Source of the DNA: Rhizobium sp. C4
Lineage (GTDB): Bacteria > Pseudomonadota > Alphaproteobacteria > Rhizobiales > Rhizobiaceae
Assembly: GCF_021026315.1 (NCBI RefSeq)
Contig: NZ_JAJNCX010000001.1
Coordinates: 434,001 to 498,000, forward strand
DNA length: 64,000 bases
Direction: 5' to 3'
The first letter of the stretch is position 1. Every line of letters starts with the position of its first letter. The notes below the pieces were generated by a model that saw only the letters and a list, made by a program, of their open reading frames with translations, was not told where the DNA came from and ran no database searches. Shown in pieces: positions 8,943 to 18,095 of this stretch. The position numbers were made by a program, and so were the translations under genes.

Positions 8943-9298
8943 CGCGCGGCGAGATCTGGACCGTGGCCGGCGGGAATGATTCTGCGGGCAAGCCCCGTCC
9001 TGTTGTCATCATTCAGGACGACGCCTTTGCAGCCACACAGTCCATCACGGTCTGCGCCTTCACATCCGACACGACCGAAGCGCCTCTCTTCCGGCTGATG
9101 GTAGAGCCGTCGAAGACAAACGGCCTCATCCGCGAAAGCTGCCTGATGGTTGACAAGATTACGACTGTGCAGAAGTCGAAGCTCGGAAAACGGATCGGGC
9201 AATTGGCAGAGCGCGACATGCTGCGACTGAACCAGTCGATCATCGTATTTCTTGGGCTAGCGACCTCGACGAAAGCGGTGTCTCCCGAAAGCGGCTAA
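8939..9298 (+). CDS. MazF/PemK-family toxin (mRNA interferase)
   Basis: A 119-residue protein starting MTRGEIWTVAGG, the usual beta-strand start of PemK/MazF folds. KPRPVVIIQDD carries the conserved Pro-Arg-Pro-Val stretch and the basic catalytic position, and SITVCAFTSD and GLIRESCLMVDKITTV match the S-loop and the conserved T-V/L-x-K strand. The family cuts single-stranded mRNA at short motifs and stops growth when its antitoxin is lost. It overlaps the antitoxin by 4 bases. It lies between PBP1A and prfB, two core genes, so the pair is an accessory insertion in a conserved neighbourhood. The protein is intact and complete. Confidence 0.88.
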   Translation: MTRGEIWTVAGGNDSAGKPRPVVIIQDDAFAATQSITVCAFTSDTTEAPLFRLMVEPSKTNGLIRESCLMVDKITTVQKSKLGKRIGQLAERDMLRLNQSIIVFLGLATSTKAVSPESG

Positions 9299-9335
9299 CA
9301 GCCCCTCCCCGCGCTTTGCTTTTTCGTTTCGCGGG

Positions 9336-9364
9336 TTTACATCCGCCCCTCAAGAAATTATGTC
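9336..9364 (+). promoter_or_regulatory. Probable prfB promoter
   Basis: TTTACA (9336-9341), an exact 17-base spacer and TATGTC (9359-9364). The predicted start of transcription is about 30 bases before the prfB ATG. Confidence 0.5.
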
Positions 9365-9399
9365 ATCGCCAGCTTATACCAACGATCAGAAACGGACCC

Positions 9400-10531
9400 A
9401 TGCGTATCGAAATCGAGAACATTGTCGACGAAATCAAGCAGGCCATAAGCCTGCTGAGGAGGCATCTTTGACTGGGATCAGGCGATAAGACGTCTCGACT
9501 GGCTCAACAACAAGTCAGAAGATCCCAATCTCTGGAATAACCCGACCGAAGCCCAGAAGCTGATGCGCGAGCGTCAGAACCTGGACAAGAGCATCAACGG
9601 TCTGAAGAAGCTCGAATCCGAGCTGACGGACAATATCGAGCTGATCGAACTTGGCGAGGCCGAGGACGATGACAGCATCGTGAAGGATGCCGAAGATTCG
9701 ATCCGCACGCTGCGCACCGAGTTTGCACGGCTTCAGGTCGAAGCGATGCTGTCCGGTGAAGCCGATGGCAACGATACCTATCTGGAAGTCCATTCGGGTG
9801 CCGGTGGCACCGAGAGCCAGGACTGGGCGAACATGCTTCTGCGCATGTACACGCGCTGGGCCGAGCGTCAGGGCTTCAAGGTGGAAATCCTGGAAATGCA
9901 TGACGGCGAAGAAGCCGGCATCAAGTCCGCGACGATCCTCGTCAAGGGCGAGAATGCCTATGGCTGGCTGAAGACCGAGTCGGGCGTGCATCGTCTCGTG
10001 CGCATTTCGCCCTATGACAGCAACGCGCGCCGGCACACGTCCTTCTCGTCCGTCTGGGTCTATCCGGTCGTCGATGATTCGATCCAGATCGACATCAACG
10101 AAAGCGATTGCCGCATCGACACCTATCGCTCGTCGGGCGCCGGTGGTCAGCACGTCAACACGACCGACTCGGCCGTGCGCATCACGCACATGCCCTCCGG
10201 CATCGTGGTCGCCTGCCAGCAGGAGCGTTCACAGCACAAGAACCGCGCCAAGGCGTGGGAAATGTTGCGCTCGCGCCTTTACGAGGCCGAACTTGAGCGG
10301 CGCGAAGCGGCGGCAAATGCCGAAGCTGCGTCGAAGAGCGATATCGGCTGGGGCCACCAGATCCGCTCCTACGTCCTGCAGCCCTACCAGATGGTCAAGG
10401 ACCTGCGCACGGGCGTCGAAAGCTCGGCTCCTGGCGATGTTCTCGATGGCGAGATCACCGAGTTCATGGAAGCAGCCCTTGCGCACCGCGTCACCGGTGG
10501 CGCGGATGTGGACGTCGCGGATATCGACTGA
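9400..10531 (+). CDS. prfB: Peptide chain release factor 2, made by programmed +1 frameshift
   Basis: RF2 recognises UGA and UAA stop codons and triggers peptide release on the ribosome. The reading frame starts at ATG 9400 ([12 protein letters not shown]), runs 23 codons to an in-frame TGA at 9469-9471, then continues in the +1 frame from GAC at 9470 to the stop at 10531. The product is 376 residues, the usual size. Release activity resides in [18 protein letters not shown], the GGQ loop. The anticodon-like region reads [13 protein letters not shown], with Tyr where E. coli has Phe in SPF. This is regulation and not a broken gene: all frameshift elements are intact (see 9457-9472). A strong terminator follows. 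Confidence 0.97.
9457..9472 (+). other. Programmed +1 frameshift site of prfB
   Basis: An internal Shine-Dalgarno AGGAGG (9457-9462) and a 3-base spacer CAT precede the slippery CTT (9466-9468), the stop TGA (9469-9471) and then C. This matches the E. coli layout AGGGGG-TAT-CTT-TGA-C. When RF2 is scarce, the ribosome pauses at the poor TGAC stop context and slips forward by one base, so RF2 controls its own synthesis. Confidence 0.96.
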
Positions 10532-10557
10532 GGACAACATCCCTCATCGCAACATAC

Positions 10558-10584
10558 AAAAGGGGAGCTTCCGGCTCCCCTTTT
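10558..10584. terminator. Bidirectional rho-independent terminator after prfB
   Basis: A perfect 11-bp stem, AAAAGGGGAGC / GCTCCCCTTTT, with a TTCCG loop. It can serve prfB on the plus strand and the convergent exporter gene on the minus strand. Confidence 0.92.
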
Positions 10585-10615
10585 CAGTTTCAGACAGTCG
10601 TTTGCGTCGTGGGCG

Positions 10616-11818
10616 TCACTCCGCCGCGACAATCGTCCGGGCGACCGGGCGCAGCGTCAGCAGGCTGAATAGCACCACCATCATCGAGCAGAGGCCGATG
10701 CCGGCAATCATGGGCATCGACGTCCCGTTGAAGAAGAGCGAGACCAGCGCCGTCACGGCCGAGGCTGCCACGAATTGCAGCGTTCCCATCAGCGCCGAAG
10801 CCGTACCGGCAATGCGGCCGTGGGCCTCCAGCGCCAGCACGGCCGAGGACGGCACGACGAGGCCCAGGAAGCCGTAGCCGGCGAGAAGCAGCACGGTCAT
10901 CAGGAGGAAGTTATCGATGCCGGCAAGACGGGTCGCGAGCAGCAGAACCATCATCGAGGAATAGAGCAAGGCGGCGGTCCGAACGACCCGGCGCAGGCCG
11001 TAGCGCTTCGCAAGACGCGCGTTCATCTGCGAGAAGACGAAGAACGGGATCGCATTCAGCGCAAACATGATTCCATAGGCCGAAGGCGACAGGCCGAAAT
11101 GCTCGATGATCACGAAGGACGAGTTCGAGACATAGACCATGTAGCTCGACATGCCGAAGGCGGCGATGCCGACGATGCCCATGAAGTGCGGATCGATCAG
11201 AAGCAGTCCGTAGTTCTTGAACGCGCCGCTGAGGCTGCTTTCAAGCCGCTTCTCTTTCGTCCGTGTCTCGTTGAGAACAAAGGTCACGAGGAGGACGCCG
11301 ATAAGGCCGAAGGCCGTCAACACCCAGAAGATATCGCGCCAGGTCGCAAAGGACACGATCAGGCTGCCGGCCAGCGGCGCCAGCAGGGGCGAGATGCTGA
11401 AGACCAGCATGAGGAGCGACATGAGGCGAGCCGCTTCCGGGCCCGTATGCAGATCGCGGACAACGGCGCGGGCAATCACAGCCCCTGCCCCGGCGCCCAG
11501 CCCCTGAATGAAGCGGAAGGCGATCAGCGCGTGAACGCTCGGCGCCAGGGCGCAACCGATCGCACCGATCATGTAGATGGTCATGCCGGCAATCAGCGGC
11601 GGACGGCGACCATACATGTCGGAGACCGAGCCATAGACGATCTGTGCAATCGCCATGGCGATGAAATAGGAGGTCAGGCTGAGCTGCAGCGTGCTGCCAT
11701 CGGTGCGGAAATCCTTGGCGATCGAGGGCAGCGCCGGCAGGTAGATATCCAGCGCGGAGACGCCGACAGCGGACAGGAAGCCCAGAATCAGGGCGTAGTA
11801 AAGCGTCGAGGACTTCAT
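10616..11818 (-). CDS. Bcr/CflA-family multidrug efflux transporter (MFS)
   Basis: A 400-residue inner-membrane proton-driven exporter of the drug:H+ antiporter-1 (12 TM) group. The start MKSSTLYYALILGFLSAVGVS followed by DIYLPALPSIAKDF is diagnostic of the Bcr/CflA subfamily. The loop 2-3 motif appears as YGSVSDMYGRRPPLIAG, and RFIQGLGAGAGAVIARAVVRDLH is the motif C-like region. Twelve hydrophobic stretches can be drawn. The ATG at 11818 has GGAGAG 6 bases upstream; upstream in-frame codons look non-coding. It is divergent from a TetR gene with a long palindrome between, so substrate-induced derepression is likely. The substrate is unknown. Confidence 0.9.
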   Translation of the reverse strand: MKSSTLYYALILGFLSAVGVSALDIYLPALPSIAKDFRTDGSTLQLSLTSYFIAMAIAQIVYGSVSDMYGRRPPLIAGMTIYMIGAIGCALAPSVHALIAFRFIQGLGAGAGAVIARAVVRDLHTGPEAARLMSLLMLVFSISPLLAPLAGSLIVSFATWRDIFWVLTAFGLIGVLLVTFVLNETRTKEKRLESSLSGAFKNYGLLLIDPHFMGIVGIAAFGMSSYMVYVSNSSFVIIEHFGLSPSAYGIMFALNAIPFFVFSQMNARLAKRYGLRRVVRTAALLYSSMMVLLLATRLAGIDNFLLMTVLLLAGYGFLGLVVPSSAVLALEAHGRIAGTASALMGTLQFVAASAVTALVSLFFNGTSMPMIAGIGLCSMMVVLFSLLTLRPVARTIVAAE

Positions 11819-11901
11819 CGAAATCTCTCCAGTTTTTTCGGGGGTGGACGAGGCAGCATTGGGAGTTCGCCGCCACAAAATTCGTTTCCGCCCATATTTT
11901 T

Positions 11902-11933
11902 AGACACTATTGTCCAATTGGACAAGAGTGTCC
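11902..11933. promoter_or_regulatory. 32-bp near-perfect palindrome, operator for the divergent TetR/exporter pair
   Basis: The core TTGTCCAATTGGACAA (11910-11925) is a perfect 16-bp palindrome. Outer arms AGACACT (11902-11908) and AGTGTCC (11927-11933) extend the symmetry with one mismatched pair in the outer arms and one between arms and core. TTGGAC within the core can act as a -35 for the TetR gene (11918-11923, with an A/T-rich -10 near 11941), so repressor binding should block both directions. Confidence 0.75.
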
Positions 11934-11971
11934 AACTTGAATATTTTTGATGGAAGGATTATTTCGGGTTC

Positions 11972-12607
11972 ATGGACATTGAAACCGCCGAAACACCTGA
12001 CCTTGCCAAATCCAAGCGTGACCGCATCCTAGAGGCGGCCGCGACAGTTTTCTGTCAGGATGGCTACACGGGCGCGAGCATCGACGCGGTGGCAACGAAG
12101 GCCGGCGTCTCGCGCCAGACGATCTACAACCACGTCGGCGACAAGGACGGGCTCTTCAAGGACGTCGTGGCAGCCCTGACCGAGAAGTCTGCGGCGAACT
12201 TTCTCCTGCTGATGGAAGACTTTCCGGAGAGGCCGGAGAATCTCGAGGCCGAACTCACGGCATTTTCAGCCCGTCTGCTCAACCATGTCACGCAGAACAA
12301 GACGAGCCGCTGGCTGCTGAAGCTGGCAGAGAACGAGAGCGGTCGCTATCCGGAACTGTTCACGGTCTGGCGTGAATTCGGCTCAGGCCGGAAGCGCTCG
12401 ATGGTGGCGGCGCAGCTGTCGCAGCTTGCGTTGAACGGCTATCTCGAATTCGACGACGCGGCCCTTGCCGCGCGGCAGTATCTGGCGCTGCTGACCGCCG
12501 AGTGGCGAACGGAATTCCAGCTCGGCCGCTTCCCCAGCGAAGAGGAATGCGCCGGCATGGCAGAGCGCGCAGTCAAGACCTTCCTGCGCGCCTTTGCCCG
12601 CCGCTAG
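11972..12607 (+). CDS. TetR/AcrR-family transcriptional regulator
   Basis: A 211-residue repressor. The N-terminal helix-turn-helix (about 15-60) reads RDRILEAAATVFCQDGYTGASIDAVA followed by GVSRQTIYNHVGDKDGLF, a clean TetR signature. The C-terminal part (about 100-205) resembles the TetR_C AefR-like ligand domain (LLNHVTQNKTSRWLLKLAENESGRYPELF). It is divergent from the Bcr/CflA exporter, with a 32-bp palindrome overlapping the predicted promoters. By analogy with AcrR-type systems it most likely represses the exporter and itself until a ligand binds. Confidence 0.9.
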   Translation: MDIETAETPDLAKSKRDRILEAAATVFCQDGYTGASIDAVATKAGVSRQTIYNHVGDKDGLFKDVVAALTEKSAANFLLLMEDFPERPENLEAELTAFSARLLNHVTQNKTSRWLLKLAENESGRYPELFTVWREFGSGRKRSMVAAQLSQLALNGYLEFDDAALAARQYLALLTAEWRTEFQLGRFPSEEECAGMAERAVKTFLRAFARR

Positions 12608-12616
12608 TTCAAATCA

Positions 12617-13147
12617 TCAGCGCTTGCGAACATCCGTCTTCGTCTTTGACATCATGTTCTCAAGATAGCCGAGCATCAGGGCCGAGATCACGAAGGCAAG
12701 GTGGATACCTGTCAGCAGGACGATCTTCGTGTCGGTGTACTGATTGACGTTCAGAAAGACCTGCAGCAGGTGGATCGAGGAAATCGCAACAATCGATGAG
12801 GCCACCTTGATCTTGAGGCTGCCAGAGTCGAGCTTGCCAAGGAACGAAACTTCCTTGTTGTCGACATTGGCCTCAGCCTCGTCGAAACGGCTGACGAAGT
12901 TCTCGTAGCCCGAAATCATCACCATGACGATCAGACTACCGACCAGTGCGGCATCAATCAGGCCGAGCATGGCGAGAATCATGTCCTCTTCGCTCGAAAC
13001 CATGACATTGGAAGCGATCTTGATGAATTTCAGAAGGAACGAGAAGCCATAAAGTGCAAGAGCTGCGGCAAGGCCCAGATAGAAGATGACCAATATCCAG
13101 CGGCTCGACAGAATGATGCGTTCTACAAGCAACTCCAATGATTTCAT
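12617..13147 (-). CDS. UPF0114 family membrane protein (YqhA-like)
   Basis: A 176-residue inner-membrane protein. MKSLELLVERIILSSRWILV and the following helices match the UPF0114/YqhA family. About four membrane segments are visible (near 15-40, 55-80, 110-130 and 140-160), with SGYENFVSRFDE and KVASSIVAISSIHLLQVF as conserved stretches. Biochemical function is not known for the family. AGAGG precedes the chosen ATG at 13147; the longer in-frame extension lacks family similarity. It ends 9 bases from the TetR stop (convergent). Confidence 0.85.
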   Translation of the reverse strand: MKSLELLVERIILSSRWILVIFYLGLAAALALYGFSFLLKFIKIASNVMVSSEEDMILAMLGLIDAALVGSLIVMVMISGYENFVSRFDEAEANVDNKEVSFLGKLDSGSLKIKVASSIVAISSIHLLQVFLNVNQYTDTKIVLLTGIHLAFVISALMLGYLENMMSKTKTDVRKR

Positions 13148-13262
13148 AAGAACCTCTAAAGCAAAATCGGCCAGATGCCCGGGGGCTTCGCCAATATAGG
13201 CTTCGGGAGCGGAATTCCAAGGCAATCATTGGCAAATTGCAGGTTCAATCCCGCAGATCTCT

Positions 13263-14456
13263 TCAGAACGCCTTGAGCCAGTGCTCTATTCTCTCCATCG
13301 CCTCCACCATTTCTGCCGTGGCCCCCGCATAAGAGAAGCGCATCGTGTGATGGCCATCGATCGGATCGAAGTCGATGCCGGGCGTTGCCGCGACATTGGT
13401 TTCGGCCAGCATCCGGCGGGCGAAGGCCATCGAATCATTGGTGAAGCGGCTGACATCCGCATAGGCGTAGAAGGCACCGTCCATGGGTGACGCGAGCGTC
13501 AGGCCTATGCGTGGCAGGGCTTCGAGAAGAATGTCGCGGTTCTGGCGATAGCTGTCCTTGACCCGCTCAAGCTCCTCCGTCTCGCCCAATGCCGCCTCGG
13601 CGGCGATCTGCGACAATTCGGGTGCGGAGATGTAGAGGCTCTGGGCGATGCGCTCGAAGCTGCGGACCATGTTTTCCGGCAGCACCATCCAGCCGATGCG
13701 CCAGCCGGTCATGCAATAGTATTTCGAAAACGAGTTGATGATGATCGCATCGTCCGTCACCGAAAGCGCGGTCGTCTCCTCACCGGCATAGGTGAGGCCG
13801 TGATAGATCTCGTCGGAGATGAAATGGATGGCATTGGCTCGGCAATAGTCCGCCAGGGCCTTCAGTGCCCTCGCACCCGTCACCGTCCCTGTCGGGTTGG
13901 CGGGGCTGGCGAGCAGGACGCCCTTCAGGCGGATGCCGGCCTGACTTGCCGCGGCGTCCAGATTGTCCGGCGTCAGCGTGAAGCCGCTGGCGGCATCGGC
14001 GGCGACTTCCAGAACGTTGAGCCCGAGTGCCTTGAGGATGTTTCGATAGGCGGGATAGCCGGGACGCGCGATCGCCACCCAGTCTCCCTGATCGAAAAGC
14101 GCCAGGAAGGCCAGATTGAAGCCAGCGGAAGATCCCGTGGTCACGGCGATGCGTTGCGGATCGATCGAGACGCCGTAGCGATCCTGATAATGCGAGGACA
14201 AAGCCTGACGCAGGGACAGCAGGCCCAGCGCATCGGTATAGCCGAGGCGGCCGTGTTCGAGGGCTGCGCGCGAGGCGGCAAGTGCTGCCTTCGGAGCGGG
14301 ATGCGATGGCTGGCCAACGGCCATCGAGATGACGGCATGGCCGGCAGCGCGGCGCTTCGTCGCCTCGGCCAGAACATCCATGGCGTGGAAAGGTTCAACA
14401 TTTCCACGTGTCGAAAGGTCGGCCAAGGCAGTCTCCTCGATTGTCCGCTGCATCAC
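13263..14456 (-). CDS. Class I/II PLP-dependent aminotransferase
   Basis: A 397-residue fold-type I aminotransferase. Seen: SMAVGQPSHPAP near the N-terminus, TTGSSAGFNLAF (phosphate-binding turn), SPANPTGTV (the conserved Asn), ISDEIYHGLTY (Asp/Tyr contacting the pyridine ring), and the Schiff-base lysine in SFSKYYCMTGWRIGW. The arginine binding the alpha-carboxylate is in the C-terminal MRFSYAG. The family transfers amino groups between amino acids and 2-oxo acids; the exact substrate cannot be read from sequence. Two adjacent ATG codons (14456 and 14453) can start it. Its start region is divergent from the DsbA-like gene. Confidence 0.88.
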   Translation of the reverse strand: MMQRTIEETALADLSTRGNVEPFHAMDVLAEATKRRAAGHAVISMAVGQPSHPAPKAALAASRAALEHGRLGYTDALGLLSLRQALSSHYQDRYGVSIDPQRIAVTTGSSAGFNLAFLALFDQGDWVAIARPGYPAYRNILKALGLNVLEVAADAASGFTLTPDNLDAAASQAGIRLKGVLLASPANPTGTVTGARALKALADYCRANAIHFISDEIYHGLTYAGEETTALSVTDDAIIINSFSKYYCMTGWRIGWMVLPENMVRSFERIAQSLYISAPELSQIAAEAALGETEELERVKDSYRQNRDILLEALPRIGLTLASPMDGAFYAYADVSRFTNDSMAFARRMLAETNVAATPGIDFDPIDGHHTMRFSYAGATAEMVEAMERIEHWLKAF

Positions 14457-14643
14457 GGGGCAAGCTCTTCACATTCCCGCGAGCAGGTCATTTTGTCCGG
14501 TTTTGCGGTTTGTATTCAGGCCCCGCCGATTGTAAAGAGCAAGGAGATGATTTTAGCGCCGGGCGTCCTGCCACAGGCCAAACATAATTGCCGTCTGTTA
14601 TGCCGCTTCGCGCCAAAAACAGCCGAGCAACCAGGAGACAGAA

Positions 14644-15411
14644 ATGGCATCGAAGATCATGAACTTGCTGGCATCAGGCGCCTTCGTTGTCGCGTCCATT
14701 CTGGCGACCACGGCTCCGGCCCGTGCCTTCGACGATGGCCAGAAGAAGGAAATCGGCGACATCGTGCGCCAGTACCTGATCGACAACCCGGAGGTCCTGA
14801 TCGAAGCGCAGGAGGCGCTGCAGGCCAAGCGGGATCAGGCGACGGCGGCCAAGGCTTCCGGCGCCATCGACAAGAACAAGCAGGCGCTCTTCTCCGACGC
14901 CTCCGACCTCGTCCTGGGCAACCCTAAGGGCGACGTGACGATCGTCGAGTTCTTCGATTACAACTGCACCTATTGCAAGCACGCCATCAAGGACATGTCG
15001 GCGCTGATCAAGTCGGACTCGAATGTCCGCTTCGTGCTCAAGGAATTCCCGATCCTCGGTCAGGATTCGATCGAGGCGCACAAGATCGCGCTGGCCTTCC
15101 GCGCCATCGCGCCGGAAAAATACGGCCAGTTCCATATGGCGCTTCTGGGCGGCACGGGCCATGCGAACAAGGACGCCGCGCTGAAGGTTGCCGAAAGCCT
15201 CGGCGTCTCCAAGGCCGAAATCGCCAAGCAGGTCGCCGCCAATGCCGGCGAGCAGAGCGTCAAGTCGTCCTACCAGCTGGCCGATGCACTCGGTATCAAC
15301 GGCACGCCCGCCTATATCATCGGAAATGACATGATCCCGGGTGCTGCCGGCCTCGACGTGCTCACCCAGAAGGTCGCCAACATGCGCGCCTGCGGCAAGG
15401 CCACCTGCTGA
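14644..15411 (+). CDS. DsbA-family periplasmic thiol oxidoreductase (ScsC/Com1-like)
   Basis: A 255-residue exported protein. The signal peptide is about residues 1-28 (cleavage after APARA). An N-terminal helical region with LIDNPEVLIEAQEAL, as in trimeric ScsC-type proteins, precedes the thioredoxin fold with active site C108-T-Y-C111 and a cis-proline loop NGTPAYI. A second cysteine pair sits at the very C-terminus (MRACGKATC), which is unusual for DsbA itself. It likely catalyses formation or isomerisation of disulfides in the periplasm. AGGAG precedes the ATG. It lies upstream of accB, separated by 197 bp. Confidence 0.88.
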   Translation: MASKIMNLLASGAFVVASILATTAPARAFDDGQKKEIGDIVRQYLIDNPEVLIEAQEALQAKRDQATAAKASGAIDKNKQALFSDASDLVLGNPKGDVTIVEFFDYNCTYCKHAIKDMSALIKSDSNVRFVLKEFPILGQDSIEAHKIALAFRAIAPEKYGQFHMALLGGTGHANKDAALKVAESLGVSKAEIAKQVAANAGEQSVKSSYQLADALGINGTPAYIIGNDMIPGAAGLDVLTQKVANMRACGKATC

Positions 15412-15488
15412 GGAACGAGTTTTCCACACCGCTTTGTGGCGCGCATGCGCGGTTATTCACCGTGCGTGCCGCTACGGCAAGCAATGGC

Positions 15489-15517
15489 TTCCATTTGCCT
15501 GAAGTCCAGACTATAGA
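15489..15517 (+). promoter_or_regulatory. Probable accBC promoter
   Basis: TTCCAT (15489-15494), a 17-base spacer and TATAGA (15512-15517). The preceding C gives CTATAG, near the rhizobial -10 form. A leader of about 85 bases to accB follows. Confidence 0.45.
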
Positions 15518-15608
15518 AGAACCCCGACGCCGCCCGGCTGGCGCAGCGACAATGTCGCGCGCGGTCGTCAAAGGCGAGCTTGAGAAGAATAAGAACAGGA
15601 CGATTTTC

Positions 15609-16079
15609 ATGGCAGAGAAGAAGACCGGCATCGATCAGGCCCTCATTCGCGACCTCGCGAACATCCTGAAAGAAACCGACCTCACCGAAATCGAAGTCGA
15701 ACAGGATGCGCTTCGCATCCGCGTTTCGCGCGCTGCTCCCGCAGCCATGCACATGCCTTACAGCGTAGCGGCTCCCGCACCGGCCCCCGTCGCTGCCGTG
15801 GCACCGGCAGAGGCCGCGGCTCCGGCCGTTGCTGCCCGCGACCCGAAGAACACGGTCGCATCGCCCATGGTCGGCACGACCTATCTGTCGCCGGCTCCCG
15901 GCGCACGGCCCTTCGTTGAAGTCGGCCAGACCATCAAGGAAGGCCAGACGATCCTCATCATCGAGGCCATGAAGACCATGAACCAGATTCCGGCACCGCG
16001 CTCGGGCAAGGTTGTCGAAATCCTCGTCACGGACGCCCAACCGGTGGAATTCGGCGAAGCCTTGATCATCATCGAATAA
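15609..16079 (+). CDS. accB: Biotin carboxyl carrier protein of acetyl-CoA carboxylase
   Basis: A 156-residue carrier of the acetyl-CoA carboxylase complex, the first step of fatty acid synthesis. The N-terminal segment [20 protein letters not shown] is family-typical. A flexible Ala/Pro-rich linker (about 42-76) leads to the biotinyl domain with biotinylated lysine K122 in [19 protein letters not shown] is the thumb region. The start at 15609 is chosen because family similarity begins there and AGGAC sits 8 bases upstream. accC follows after 10 bases, so the two are cotranscribed. Confidence 0.96.
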   Translation: MAEKKTGIDQALIRDLANILKETDLTEIEVEQDALRIRVSRAAPAAMHMPYSVAAPAPAPVAAVAPAEAAAPAVAARDPKNTVASPMVGTTYLSPAPGARPFVEVGQTIKEGQTILIIEAMKTMNQIPAPRSGKVVEILVTDAQPVEFGEALIIIE

Positions 16080-16089
16080 GGGGCGTCCC

Positions 16090-17436
16090 ATGATTTCCAA
16101 AGTCCTCATTGCCAACCGGGGCGAGATCGCGCTTCGCATCCTCCGGGCGTGCAAGGAACTCGGGATCGCGACCGTCGCCGTCCATTCGACCGCCGATGCG
16201 GATGCCATGCATGTTCGCCTCGCCGACGAGAGCGTCTGCATCGGCCCGCCGCCGTCGCGCGACAGCTATCTCAACATCCACCAGATCGTTGCGGCCTGCG
16301 AGATCACCGGCGCTGACGCCGTGCATCCGGGCTATGGCTTCCTGTCTGAAAACGCCAAGTTCGCCGACATTCTCGACGCCCATGGCATCACCTTCATCGG
16401 GCCGACGGCGGAACATATCCGCCTGATGGGCGACAAGATCACCGCCAAGAAGACGGCTGTCGAACTCGGCATCCCGGTCGTTCCGGGCTCGGCCGGCGAA
16501 GTGAAGCCGGAAAACGCGCTGGAAATTGCCCGTGAGATCGGCTTCCCGGTCCTGATCAAGGCAACCGCCGGCGGCGGTGGACGCGGCATGAAGGTCGCCA
16601 AGACCGAGGAAGAGCTGGAAGAAGCCGTTTCGACGGCGCGTTCCGAGGCTCTGGCCGCATTCGGCAATGATGCCGTCTACATGGAAAAGTATCTCGGCAA
16701 GCCGCGCCATATCGAAGTCCAGGTTCTGGGCGATGGCGAGGGCAATGCCGTGCATCTGGGCGAACGCGACTGCTCGCTGCAGCGCCGCCACCAGAAGGTC
16801 TGGGAAGAAGCCAACTCCCCTGCCCTGAATGTCGAGCAGCGCATGCGCATCGGCCAGATCTGCGCCGACGCCATGAAGAAGATGAAGTATCGCGGTGCCG
16901 GTACGATCGAATTCCTCTACGAAAACGGCGAGTTCTATTTCATCGAAATGAACACCCGTCTTCAGGTCGAGCATCCGATCACCGAAGCGATCACCGGCAT
17001 CGACCTCGTGCATGAGCAGATCCGCATCGCGTCCGGCGGCGGCATCTCGGTCACGCAGGACGAGATCAAGTTCTCCGGTCACGCCATCGAATGCCGTATC
17101 AATGCGGAAGATCCCCGCACCTTCGTTCCCTCGCCGGGCACGATCACGCATTTCCATGCGCCGGGTGGACTGGGCGTTCGCGTCGATTCGGGAGCCTATC
17201 AGGGCTACAAGATCCCGCCCTATTACGACAGCCTCATCGGCAAGCTGATCGTGCATGGACGCACCCGCGTCGAATGCATGATGCGGCTCCGCCGCGTGCT
17301 TGACGAGTTTGTCATCGACGGCATCAAGACGACGCTGCCGCTCTTCCAGGACCTGATTTCCAACCAGGATATCGCCAATGGCGATTATGACATCCACTGG
17401 CTGGAAAAGTACCTGGCGGAAAAGCCGGCGGAGTAA
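16090..17436 (+). CDS. accC: Biotin carboxylase subunit of acetyl-CoA carboxylase
   Basis: A 448-residue ATP-grasp enzyme that carboxylates biotin on AccB using bicarbonate and ATP. The order of domains is a preATP-grasp start [20 protein letters not shown], a glycine-rich ATP loop ([14 protein letters not shown]), the [15 protein letters not shown] signature, the metal-binding [14 protein letters not shown], and a C-terminal domain with [11 protein letters not shown]. It is full length and intact. AAGGGGC is 6 bases before the ATG. It is cotranscribed with accB and probably with aat, which starts 11 bases after its stop. Confidence 0.97.
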   Translation: MISKVLIANRGEIALRILRACKELGIATVAVHSTADADAMHVRLADESVCIGPPPSRDSYLNIHQIVAACEITGADAVHPGYGFLSENAKFADILDAHGITFIGPTAEHIRLMGDKITAKKTAVELGIPVVPGSAGEVKPENALEIAREIGFPVLIKATAGGGGRGMKVAKTEEELEEAVSTARSEALAAFGNDAVYMEKYLGKPRHIEVQVLGDGEGNAVHLGERDCSLQRRHQKVWEEANSPALNVEQRMRIGQICADAMKKMKYRGAGTIEFLYENGEFYFIEMNTRLQVEHPITEAITGIDLVHEQIRIASGGGISVTQDEIKFSGHAIECRINAEDPRTFVPSPGTITHFHAPGGLGVRVDSGAYQGYKIPPYYDSLIGKLIVHGRTRVECMMRLRRVLDEFVIDGIKTTLPLFQDLISNQDIANGDYDIHWLEKYLAEKPAE

Positions 17437-17447
17437 AGACGAGCATC

Positions 17448-18068
17448 ATGAGCGCGCAGCTACAGGACCCGGAACTGACACCGGAAATCCTGCTGCGCGC
17501 TTATTCCATCGGCCTCTTCCCCATGGCCGAATCCGCTGACGATCCGGAGCTCTTCTGGGTGCAGCCGGAACTGCGCGGCATCATCCCGCTCGACGGTTTT
17601 CACGTCTCGCGCAGCCTTGCCAAGATGATGCGCAAATCCCCCTTCGATATCCGTGTCAACACCGCCTTTCGCGACGTCATGCTGAAATGCGGCGAGCCGG
17701 CAGACGATCGCCCGACGACCTGGATCAACGAAACGATCCTCGATCTCTACGGCCAGCTCCACGAGATGGGCCACGCCCATTCCGTCGAAGCCTTCGAAGA
17801 TGGCGAACTGGTCGGCGGCCTTTACGGCGTATCGCTAGGCGCCGCCTTCTTCGGCGAGAGCATGTTCTCGCGCCGGACGAACGCCTCCAAGATCTGCCTC
17901 GTGCATCTGGTCGAACGCCTGCGCGAACGGCGCTTCCGCCTGCTCGACACGCAATTCACCACCGAACACCTGAGGACATTCGGCGCCATCGATGTGCCGA
18001 AGGCGCAGTACGAGATATTGCTGGCTGACGCAGTATCGCGGCCGGATATCGATTTCGCGCGGAGTTAA
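17448..18068 (+). CDS. aat: Leucyl/phenylalanyl-tRNA--protein transferase
   Basis: A 206-residue enzyme that adds Leu or Phe from aminoacyl-tRNA to proteins with N-terminal Lys or Arg, making them substrates for ClpS/ClpAP. Family motifs: [69 protein letters not shown] and [17 protein letters not shown]. Length is slightly short but in the range for alphaproteobacteria. It sits behind accBC in a probable operon. A second N-degron transferase (bpt) is present at 41.8 kb. Confidence 0.95.
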   Translation: MSAQLQDPELTPEILLRAYSIGLFPMAESADDPELFWVQPELRGIIPLDGFHVSRSLAKMMRKSPFDIRVNTAFRDVMLKCGEPADDRPTTWINETILDLYGQLHEMGHAHSVEAFEDGELVGGLYGVSLGAAFFGESMFSRRTNASKICLVHLVERLRERRFRLLDTQFTTEHLRTFGAIDVPKAQYEILLADAVSRPDIDFARS

Positions 18069-18095
18069 GCCGCACCCTTGCAGGCAGCATGCATA

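Noticed and set aside
9400-9471. prfB as a pseudogene because of an in-frame TGA
   Set aside because: The stop is the conserved programmed frameshift site with its internal Shine-Dalgarno.
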